Notes under the pieces: generated by a model
Database searches by the model: none
Seen by the model: the letters and a program-made list of their open reading frames with translations, nothing else
What the model was told of the DNA's origin: nothing
Position numbers and translations under genes: made by a program
Shown here: in pieces, positions 42,184-49,109 of the stretch
Numbering within the stretch: the stretch's first letter is position 1
How the letters are laid out: each line of letters opens with the position of its first letter
Assembly (NCBI GenBank): GCA_002450165.1
Contig: DJYQ01000034.1
Coordinates: 4,108-68,107 of the forward strand
Source of the DNA: Prevotellaceae bacterium UBA6974
GTDB taxonomy: Bacteria; Bacteroidota; Bacteroidia; Bacteroidales; Bacteroidaceae
DNA: 64,000 nucleotides
Reading direction: 5' to 3'

Positions 42184-42669
42184 GAGGCAGTAGGGAGGGA
42201 AGAAATTGAAAATCTTGGGAGTTTTGAGTTGAAAATCTTGGGAATTAAAAAATATTTTGGACGTTTACTGTCAATAATTGAAAATTATCTAAAAAAAGTA
42301 GATATTTGATGGATATTCAAGAATTATTCTATATATTCGCGATGATGACACTTCTGATGATTTCTTTGTCCGCCTGCCGTATGATATCGCAGAAGCCAAT
42401 ACCAAAAATGGAAGTTACTTTCTCGCCAATACTCTTGTGAAGGTACATTAAAACTGTTGTCAGATATAGGATTTGTTTACGAGGTGAAGTATGACAAGGA
42501 CAAAGCAGGAAAAAACCTATATCAGTGACTATATTGAAGAGGTGAGCATAACAGATTGACGCCTCAAGAAGAATGGGGGAATAATTGTGATTAATGGTTC
42601 AATTTTGACGTTATCGGAGATTGAGGCAGGTGGTAAAGAATACTTACAGACTGATGGATACGAAAAAAT
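42184..42669. other. Noncoding stretch with short peptide remnants
   Basis: Two AAATCTTGGGA repeats at 42209-42244; a fragment encoding RDDDTSDDFFVRLPYDIAEA and following residues near 42334-42450; and ...GFVYEVKYDKDKAGKNLYQ near 42468-42523. No family recognised. The stretch looks like decayed coding DNA. Confidence 0.35.
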
Positions 42670-42692
42670 GGGTGTCACAAATTGTGATACCC
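42670..42692. promoter_or_regulatory. GGGTGTCACAA palindrome, candidate operator, copy 1
   Basis: GGGTGTCACAA and TTGTGATACCC are inverted repeats (10 of 11 positions) with one central base, ending 19 nt before the Schlafen-like regulator gene. A longer version is at 44410-44438. Confidence 0.65.
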
Positions 42693-42711
42693 AATTGAAA
42701 GAGAATACGAT

Positions 42712-44028
42712 ATGATTGAAGAATCACAAAATATAGAGCATAAAGAGAGTTGGCGGGACGAATATCTGAAATGGATATGTGGATTTGCCAATGCCCAGGG
42801 TGGGCGTGTGTATATCGGTGTGGATGATGACCGTCAGGTGACAGGCGTGGAGGACTCCAAGCGACTGATGGAGGACATCCCTAACAAGATTAGAGACGTG
42901 CTGGGCATCATTGTGGATGTGAACCTGCAGAAGGAGAACGAGAAGGAATATATTGAGATAGTGGTGCCTCCATACAGCAATCCCATCAACTATAAAGGAC
43001 AATATCACTACCGTAGCGGAAGTACGAAACAGGAACTGAAAGGTGCTGCGTTGAACAGGTTCCTGCTGGAGCGGGGTGGCATCCATTGGGATGAATATGT
43101 GGTTCCTAAAGTGAATGTGGCGGATTTGTCGGAAGAAGCGTTCAAACGGTTCAGAAGGGAAGCGGCTGCGAGTGGACGTGTGGATAAAGAGGTGCTGGAA
43201 GACAGCAACGATGTGCTACTTGAGAACTTGCTGTTGAAAGATGAAACAGAACAATTGAAGCGCTCTGCTGTGATGCTGTTTCATCCTAATCCAGAGAGGT
43301 TTGTGCCGGGGACATACGTGAAGTTGGGCTTCTTTGCCGGTGAGGATGATGAACTGGTGTTTCAGGATGAGGTTCATGGACCGCTGATGCTTCAGGTGGA
43401 TGAGGTGATGAGACTACTTGAGGAGCGCTATCTAATTCATGCGATCTCGTATGAGAAGCACCATCGAAGGGAGAGAATACAATATCCCGAAGATTCACTC
43501 CGTGAGAGTGTGCTGAATGCTATTGCAAACAAGGATTATACATCGGGCTATCCAATCCAGATAAGTGTTTACCCAGATCATCTGTCGGTATGGAACTATG
43601 GTCAGTTGCCTGAGGGATGGACTGTTGGCAGATTATTTGTGAAGCATCCTTCGATGCCCTTGAACCGTTCGCTGGCGAATGTTTTCTTTCGCTCGGGCGA
43701 CATAGAGTCGTGGGGTAGAGGTTATCGCAGAATAGTGAGAGGAAACGAAGCTGCAGGGCTGTTACCACCAATTGTGGGAACTGAGGACGGACTAAGGGTG
43801 ACGCATTATGTGGATGTGGCAGCTCAGGTGAATGCCATGGGTGCAGAGGAACGTGCTATACCTATATTGGAACTCGTGCTGAAAAACCATCGGGTGACGA
43901 ATGGTGATGTGCAGAAGATGTTGGGTGTGAGCAAGCCTACTGCAACACGATTATTACAAAAGCTGGACGCTGTATTGGAGTTGGTTGGTCATGGAGTAGG
44001 CTCATACTATAGGATACGCAACTATTAA
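42712..44028 (+). CDS. AlbA_2/Schlafen-domain putative transcriptional regulator
   Basis: A 438-residue protein. Residues about 5-120 form the AlbA_2 domain (EHKESW, FANAQGGRVYIGVDDDRQVT), the middle resembles the ATP-binding helicase-like section (RESVLNAIANKDYT, GQLPEGWTVGRLF..HPSMPLN), and the C-terminus has a winged helix (VTNGDVQKMLGVSKPTATRL). Members are annotated as divergent RecG-like regulators; true function is unknown. A palindrome just upstream suggests autoregulation. Confidence 0.8.
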   Translation: MIEESQNIEHKESWRDEYLKWICGFANAQGGRVYIGVDDDRQVTGVEDSKRLMEDIPNKIRDVLGIIVDVNLQKENEKEYIEIVVPPYSNPINYKGQYHYRSGSTKQELKGAALNRFLLERGGIHWDEYVVPKVNVADLSEEAFKRFRREAAASGRVDKEVLEDSNDVLLENLLLKDETEQLKRSAVMLFHPNPERFVPGTYVKLGFFAGEDDELVFQDEVHGPLMLQVDEVMRLLEERYLIHAISYEKHHRRERIQYPEDSLRESVLNAIANKDYTSGYPIQISVYPDHLSVWNYGQLPEGWTVGRLFVKHPSMPLNRSLANVFFRSGDIESWGRGYRRIVRGNEAAGLLPPIVGTEDGLRVTHYVDVAAQVNAMGAEERAIPILELVLKNHRVTNGDVQKMLGVSKPTATRLLQKLDAVLELVGHGVGSYYRIRNY

Positions 44029-44181
44029 ATGGCTCACTAATGGCTCACAATTGCATCATTTGAGGCTTGAGATTCAAGGTTTAGAGGTTAAGGATTGAGT
44101 TGTAAGTTGCTGGTATTCAGAAAGAATTGTAATTTGAGACTGTTTCCGCAAATTGCATCACTAATGGCTCAACAATGGTTC

Positions 44182-44208
44182 GTAAGCGTCCAAAAGTAGT
44201 CTAAGGCC
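44182..44208 (-). repeat. Partial R3 repeat, inverted
   Basis: On the minus strand GGCCTTAGACTACTTTTGGA then CGCTTACG resembles the R3 repeats at 734 and 4643 over the core ACTTTTGGACGCTTAC. Confidence 0.5.
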
Positions 44209-44289
44209 ATCTAATGATAAATCAGTACCTTTGCTACTGATTAAAGCTTAGTATTTGGTTTTGATGTTGCCAAGACTACAGAAGGTATT

Positions 44290-44391
44290 ATGGAAACAAC
44301 AAAGATGGATAAAATAGCCCTGAGAGAAACGCGCCCGAGGGAGGAGGATTCTCTGCCCCAACTGCTGCACATGGTGGAGGGTGAGATATAA
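44290..44391 (+). pseudogene. 33-codon frame, probable remnant
   Basis: Encodes METTKMDKIALRETRPREED then SLPQLLHMVEGEI. No family recognised. It sits between the inverted R3 repeat and the second operator-like palindrome. Could be a small protein, but the setting of gene debris favours a remnant. Confidence 0.3.
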
Positions 44392-44409
44392 ATGCTTCTA
44401 TTGATTTCC

Positions 44410-44438
44410 CTGGGGTGTCACAAAATGTGATACCCCAG
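44410..44438. promoter_or_regulatory. CTGGGGTGTCACA palindrome, candidate operator, copy 2
   Basis: CTGGGGTGTCACA and TGTGATACCCCAG pair at 12 of 13 positions around AAA. Same core as 42670-42692. No gene starts immediately downstream; the duplicated terminator lies 33 nt further. Confidence 0.65.
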
Positions 44439-44470
44439 AGAAACAACGCCGAGACCATACACAATAACCC

Positions 44471-44504
44471 CTAGCCGGTTTACCAATTGTAGGCCGGCTT
44501 TTTT
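44471..44504 (+). terminator. Intrinsic terminator (structured element, copy 2)
   Basis: CTAGCCGG pairs with CCGGC(T) with inner TAC/GTA, followed by six T. Compared with 41092-41127 the inner pair changes on both sides (TCC/GGA to TAC/GTA). Confidence 0.8.
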
Positions 44505-44663
44505 ATGTTTTTGCCAACTGCCGGAACAAATGGTGGCCAAATAACCAAATGATTTTTAAAATGTTTGTGAGATTTGAGGAAAAGTTGTACTTTTACAGCG
44601 TTAAATGAATTGAAAATTTGAAAAAATCGATACCTTCTCGCTGATACATAGATGTTTATCGTG

Positions 44664-44671
44664 TATATTTG
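44664..44671 (+). promoter_or_regulatory. Probable -7 element TATATTTG
   Basis: Matches TAnnTTTG and lies 53 nt before the ATPase start at 44724. No clear -33 element. Confidence 0.45.
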
Positions 44672-44723
44672 CATCGCGGAAATGTGTATAAAATAGGTTT
44701 TGAAACTCTTAGGAAACGTGATT

Positions 44724-46073
44724 ATGAGGCGTAAGATATATGACAGGTTGCTTCAATGGAAGCGAGAAAAGGACGGCACAACGGCCCTGATGATTGAGGG
44801 TGCCAGACGTGTGGGAAAGAGTTATATCGCTGAGGAGTTTGCCCGCAACGAATATGACTCGTATATCCTCATTGATTTCAGTAAGGCACCCAAGCGGGTG
44901 AAGGATTGGTTTGACGAGTATCTGGAGGATGTGGACACGCTGTTGCAGAACATCCAATTGCACTACAAACGGCAGTTGACTCCACGGCGGTCGCTCATCA
45001 TCTTCGACGAGGTGCAGAAATGTCCTCGCGCCCGTGAGGCCATCAAGGCATTGGTGGCTGACCACAGGTTTGATTATCTGGAGACCGGGTCGCTAATCTC
45101 AATCAAGAAGAACGTGGAAGGCATCCTGATTCCGTCGGAAGAGGATGGCATCGACATGTATCCGATGGACTTTGAGGAGTTCCTGTGGGCGATGGACAAC
45201 GAGGTGATGATGCCTCATATCCGTGAGCGGTTTGGGAAGCGGCAGCCTATGGGCGATTTCCACCGCGAGGCGCTACACTACTTCCGCCAGTATCTGATTG
45301 TGGGCGGTATGCCCCAGGCGGTGGCGGAATATGTCGAGTCGCGCGACTTTACGAAGGTGGATGCCGTGAAGCGACAAATATTACGACTTTACAAGAACGA
45401 CATCAAGAAATATGCAGGTGGGGCCACGGCTCGTGTGAGTGCAATCTACGACGCCATCCCCGGACAGCTGCAGAAGAGGGAGAAGAAGTTTATGCTGTCG
45501 GCCCTGAAGGATGAGGCGAGGATGCGGGAATACGACAGCGCGTTTTTCTGGCTGGAGGATTCGAAGATGGTGAATATCAGCTACAACACCACAGCCCCGA
45601 ACATCGGACTGCAACTCAATGAGGACCGCACGGTGCTGAAGTGCTATTACTGCGATACAGGTCTGCTAATCTCGCTGGCGTTCGGCGCAAGGGGTATTGT
45701 GACCAACGAAATTTACCAGAAGCTGATGTTCGACAAGCTGGAGATTGACGAGGGGATGCTGGTGGAGAACATTGTGGCGCAGATGCTGAAGGCGGCGGGC
45801 CATGAGCTGTTCTTCTACTCGAACTACGACAAGGAGGAGGCGGAGAACCGGATGCAGGTGGATTTCCTGGTGCAGAAGGAGGTGGTGACCTCGCGGCACA
45901 ACATCTCGCCCATCGAGGTGAAGAGCGGCACGGGCTACACGCTGACGTCGATCCAGAAGTGCATCAAGAAGTTCGGGCAGTACCTGAGCACACCGTATGT
46001 GCTGCACACAAAGGATGTGGAGCAGAAGGAAGGGCTGGTGTATCTGCCGCTATATATGACGGGACTGCTGTAG
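44724..46073 (+). CDS. AAA_14/DUF4143 family ATPase
   Basis: A 449-residue protein from ATG 44724, preceded by an AGGA-containing ribosome site (TTAGGAAACG). An upstream TTG at 44700 was rejected. Walker A GARRVGKSY (about 26-34), Walker B SLIIFDEVQKC (about 90-100), the GSLISIKK sensor and a C-terminal VDFLVQKE..ISPIEVKSG nuclease-like motif (about 376-400). Same family as 38351 but only distantly similar. Its 3' part is strongly G/C rich and biased toward CTG/GAG codons, unlike its neighbours. Function unknown. Confidence 0.85.
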   Translation: MRRKIYDRLLQWKREKDGTTALMIEGARRVGKSYIAEEFARNEYDSYILIDFSKAPKRVKDWFDEYLEDVDTLLQNIQLHYKRQLTPRRSLIIFDEVQKCPRAREAIKALVADHRFDYLETGSLISIKKNVEGILIPSEEDGIDMYPMDFEEFLWAMDNEVMMPHIRERFGKRQPMGDFHREALHYFRQYLIVGGMPQAVAEYVESRDFTKVDAVKRQILRLYKNDIKKYAGGATARVSAIYDAIPGQLQKREKKFMLSALKDEARMREYDSAFFWLEDSKMVNISYNTTAPNIGLQLNEDRTVLKCYYCDTGLLISLAFGARGIVTNEIYQKLMFDKLEIDEGMLVENIVAQMLKAAGHELFFYSNYDKEEAENRMQVDFLVQKEVVTSRHNISPIEVKSGTGYTLTSIQKCIKKFGQYLSTPYVLHTKDVEQKEGLVYLPLYMTGLL

Positions 46074-46079
46074 GGGTTA

Positions 46080-46192
46080 GCGGGTTTACGGTTTACGGTT
46101 TACCGTTTATGGGTTAGCGGTTAGCGATTTATGGTTTACGGTTTATGGGTTAGCGGTTAAAGGTTAGCGGTTAGGGGTTAGCGGTTAGGGTT
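46080..46192. repeat. Telomere-like heptamer tandem repeat
   Basis: About 16 units such as GGTTTAC, GGTTTAT, GGGTTAG and CGGTTAG in near-perfect period 7 (consensus SGGTTWR), noncoding. The longest and cleanest tract in the window. Confidence 0.85.
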
Positions 46193-46214
46193 GAGAGAAA
46201 TTTTCGCTTTTTCC

Positions 46215-46243
46215 TTGTAATTTAGCAAAAAAATGTATTTTTG
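46215..46243 (+). promoter_or_regulatory. Bacteroidota-type promoter for the DUF1653 gene pair
   Basis: TTG (46215-46217) and TATTTTTG (46236-46243) spaced 18 nt; start codon at 46276. Confidence 0.7.
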
Positions 46244-46275
46244 CAACAAGAATCTGAAATAGTTATGAGCTTGTT

Positions 46276-46500
46276 ATGACAGGTATGACACGTTATTATA
46301 GACATTTCAAGGGGGGAAAGTACAAGGTCTTGGCTATCGGTCGTGACAGTGAGTCGCTGGAGCCTGTGGTGATATATCAGGCATTGTACGGTGAGCATGG
46401 GATATGGGTGCGGCCCAAGGAGATGTTCGATGGCTATGTGGAGCGGGATGGCAAGAAAATTAAGCGTTTTACCGAGATAACCAGGGAAGAGGCGGAATGA
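46276..46500 (+). CDS. DUF1653 domain protein
   Basis: A 74-residue protein with YRHFKGGKYKVL (about 8-19), VVIYQALYGEHGIWVRPKEMF (about 31-51) and KRFTEI near the end, the full DUF1653 pattern. Second ATG at 46285 is an alternative start. It overlaps the next gene by ATGA (46497-46500), so the two are coupled. Function of DUF1653 is unknown. Confidence 0.85.
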   Translation: MTGMTRYYRHFKGGKYKVLAIGRDSESLEPVVIYQALYGEHGIWVRPKEMFDGYVERDGKKIKRFTEITREEAE

Positions 46501-46730
46501 CACAGGACGAAATCTGGTTGGCGAGGTACAATGATGTGGTTTCGTTTATCAAGACGAACAGACGGAATCCATCTAAGTATATTCCCGAGGAAAGGGGTAA
46601 TTTCCTGAACTGGCTGAAGGCAAACCGCAAGGCAATGAATGCGGGGAGAATGAAACCGGAGAGGGTAGTGTTGTTTGGGGAGTTGATGGAGCTTGTGGAG
46701 AGTCACAGGCGTAAGAATCAGTATGAGTGA
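46497..46730 (+). CDS. Small protein resembling one helicase-associated (HA) domain
   Basis: A 77-residue protein. The pattern W..RYNDVVSFIKTNRRNPSK, FLNWLKANRKAMNAGRM and R..LFGELMELVE resembles a single helicase-associated domain of the kind found in tandem in larger proteins. Coupled by ATGA to the DUF1653 gene. Possibly nucleic-acid binding. Confidence 0.6.
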   Translation: MTQDEIWLARYNDVVSFIKTNRRNPSKYIPEERGNFLNWLKANRKAMNAGRMKPERVVLFGELMELVESHRRKNQYE

Positions 46731-46861
46731 AAGTGTGTGTTTCGGGGGAATATATTTTAATGATTTGGAGATATTTTGTGGTGTAGATGAAAAAACTTGT
46801 TAAAATATTTGGCTGTTTTATAAAAACGTCATAACTTTGTGTCCGAATTCAAAGAAAACCT

Positions 46862-46935
46862 GCTTCAGTAGCTCAGTTGGTTAGAGCACATGACTGTTAA
46901 TCATGGGGTCGTTGGTTCAAGCCCATCCTGAAGCG
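46862..46935 (+). tRNA. tRNA-Asn (anticodon GTT)
   Basis: Acceptor GCTTCAG (46862-46868) pairs with CTGAAGC (46928-46934). The D arm GCTC/GAGC, anticodon stem CATGA/TCATG with loop CTGTTAA and the TTCAAGC T-loop are all present. The T stem GTTGG/CCATC has one U-U mismatch. The 3' CCA is not encoded. It marks the border between the accessory region to the left and housekeeping genes to the right. Confidence 0.93.
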
Positions 46936-47010
46936 CAAACGAGAGCCTGCCAATGAAAAACGGTGGGCTTTGTTTGTAAAAAATATTCGCGTGCACGCAT
47001 ACGCAATGAC

Positions 47011-47745
47011 ATGGTAAAGAAGACCGAGAGAATAATTGACTCACTGCGTTCTGTCCTTTTTCCTGAATTTTATGGGGGAGGTGTCAGCAGCGAGATGTTT
47101 TATGCCCAGTTGCTGGAATGTGTACCTGCCAGGGAGGCAAGGATACTGACTGATTTTGTTCCGGAACTGAGAAAGGAACTGGATATGGATGTCGAGGCTG
47201 CATATAACGGTGATCCTGCGGCAGAGTCCCTGGACGAGATTGTGTGCTGTTATCCGGTTATCAAGGCCCTGATTAACTACAGGTTTGCCCATCGTATGCT
47301 GGAACTGGGCGTAAAGATGATTCCGCGTATAATAACCGAGCTGGCGCATTCGGAAACAGGTATAGATATCCATCCTGCTGCTACTATAGGGCATCATTTT
47401 ACTATAGACCATGGTACGGGTGTGGTGATAGGTGCGACTTGCATAATTGGTAATTATGTGAAATTGTATCAGGGCGTAACCTTGGGTGCAAAGAGTTTTC
47501 CGCTGGACGACCACGGACACCCCATCAAGGGTATTCCCAGGCATCCGATACTGGAGGATAATGTGATTATCTATTCGAATGCCACCGTGCTGGGCAGGAT
47601 AACGATAGGCAGGGGGACTGTGATAGGCGGTAACCTGTGGGTGACGGAAAGCACCCGTCCGGGGGAGCAGATTGTACAGGCGCGCAAGCGAAAGACTACC
47701 ATACAGCAGACGTTGATTAGTCCTGAGGACTGCGGAATGCTGTAG
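47011..47745 (+). CDS. cysE: Serine O-acetyltransferase
   Basis: A 244-residue protein from ATG 47011. The C-terminal half is a left-handed beta-helix of hexapeptide repeats with DIHPAATIGHHFTIDHGTGV, VVIGATCIIGNYVKLYQGVT and GRGTVIGGNLWVTE; the acetyl-CoA and Ser/Asp/His sites sit there. It makes O-acetylserine for cysteine synthesis in the cytoplasm. The N-terminal helical part is shorter than in E. coli and typical for the EpsC type. Confidence 0.88.
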   Translation: MVKKTERIIDSLRSVLFPEFYGGGVSSEMFYAQLLECVPAREARILTDFVPELRKELDMDVEAAYNGDPAAESLDEIVCCYPVIKALINYRFAHRMLELGVKMIPRIITELAHSETGIDIHPAATIGHHFTIDHGTGVVIGATCIIGNYVKLYQGVTLGAKSFPLDDHGHPIKGIPRHPILEDNVIIYSNATVLGRITIGRGTVIGGNLWVTESTRPGEQIVQARKRKTTIQQTLISPEDCGML

Positions 47746-47791
47746 ATGGATTTGTCATTCTTAATACGTAATACATAATCAGACAGAATAA

Positions 47792-49105
47792 ATGGAGTTT
47801 GAACTGATTGCTAAGACTTTTCAGGGTCTTGAGCCAGTGTTGGCAACGGAGTTGATTGAACTGGGTGCCAATAATATACAGATAGGACGCCGTATGGTGT
47901 CCTTTGTCGGTAATAAGGAACTGATGTATCGTGCCAATTTCCAGTTGCGTACGGCTATCAGGATACTGAAGCCAATCAAGCATTTTCGTGCAACAACTGC
48001 TGAGGAGGTTTATAATGCGGTAAAACAGGTTGACTGGACCCAATATCTGACCAACGACACGACTTTTGCGGTGGACAGTGTGGTGTTTTCGAATGAATTC
48101 CGCCACTCGAAGTTTGTGGCATACAAGGTGAAGGATGCCATTGTGGACCAGTTCCGTGAAAAGACGGGTGACCGTCCTAATATCAGGCTTGTGAATCCGG
48201 ACATACAGCTGCATATCCATATTGCTGAGTATGACTGTACCCTGGCTCTTGATTCGTCGGGCGAAAGCCTGCACCGACGCGGGTATCGTCAGGAGTCGGT
48301 CGAGGCTCCGCTGAACGAGGTCCTGGCAGCGGGCATTATCCTGCAGACGGGATGGCGTGGAGAGTGTGACCTGATTGACCCGATGTGCGGCAGCGGAACG
48401 ATTCCGATCGAGGCTGCGCTTATTGCACGGGGCATTGCGCCTGGTGTGTTCCGTAAGGAGTATGCTTTTGAGAAATGGCCCGACTTTGACCCTGACCTGT
48501 TTGGTGCCATATATGACGATGACAGCCGCGAGCGTCCCTTTGACCATCATATCTATGGCTATGACAACAACCGTCGGGCTGTGGCGATTGCGACAAATAA
48601 TGTACGGGCTGCGGGCCTGTCCAGGGAGATTACGATTGAACTGAGGGATTTCCAGGATTTTGTACAGCCGCGTGAGAAGAGCATAATTATAACGAACCCG
48701 CCTTATGGTGAGCGTATTTCAGCTCCTGACCTGCTGGGCCTGTACAAGATGATTGGCGAGCGTCTGAAGCATCAGTTCACGGGGAACGATGCGTGGATAT
48801 TGAGTTATCGCGAGGAGTGTTTCGAGGCTATAGGTCTGAAGCCGTCGTTGCGTACTCCGCTGTATAATGGGGCGCTGGAATGTGAATTGAGGAAGTACCG
48901 TATGTTTGACGGGCGTTTTAACGATATGCGTGCAGGTGGCGGTGACATCAAGAGTGCGCGTGAGCGAAATATGATGTCGCAGAAGCATCGCTTTCGCCAG
49001 CATCGCGATTTCAAGACCCGTCTGGGCGAGGAGCCTGTATCTCGCGACAGCAGGAGACCCAGCCGTCAGGGGAAGAGAGAATTTGGCGTAAAAAAAGATA
49101 GATAG
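47792..49105 (+). CDS. THUMP-domain 23S rRNA-type guanine-N2 methyltransferase
   Basis: A 437-residue protein. The N-terminal THUMP domain (about 45-155) is followed by a class I SAM methyltransferase with LIDPMCGSGTIPIEAALIA (about 194-212) and NPPYGERI (about 302-309), typical of RlmL/YpsC family rRNA methylases. The last 40 residues are very basic (RHRDFKTRLGEE, SRRPSRQGKREFGVKKDR) and probably bind RNA. It starts 46 nt after cysE; the peptidase gene follows after 4 nt. Confidence 0.88.
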   Translation: MEFELIAKTFQGLEPVLATELIELGANNIQIGRRMVSFVGNKELMYRANFQLRTAIRILKPIKHFRATTAEEVYNAVKQVDWTQYLTNDTTFAVDSVVFSNEFRHSKFVAYKVKDAIVDQFREKTGDRPNIRLVNPDIQLHIHIAEYDCTLALDSSGESLHRRGYRQESVEAPLNEVLAAGIILQTGWRGECDLIDPMCGSGTIPIEAALIARGIAPGVFRKEYAFEKWPDFDPDLFGAIYDDDSRERPFDHHIYGYDNNRRAVAIATNNVRAAGLSREITIELRDFQDFVQPREKSIIITNPPYGERISAPDLLGLYKMIGERLKHQFTGNDAWILSYREECFEAIGLKPSLRTPLYNGALECELRKYRMFDGRFNDMRAGGGDIKSARERNMMSQKHRFRQHRDFKTRLGEEPVSRDSRRPSRQGKREFGVKKDR

Positions 49106-49109
49106 TGTT

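Noticed and set aside
46862..46935. tRNA-Asn as a proven integration site (attB)
   Set aside because: No duplicated 3' tRNA fragment or integrase gene could be seen on either side.
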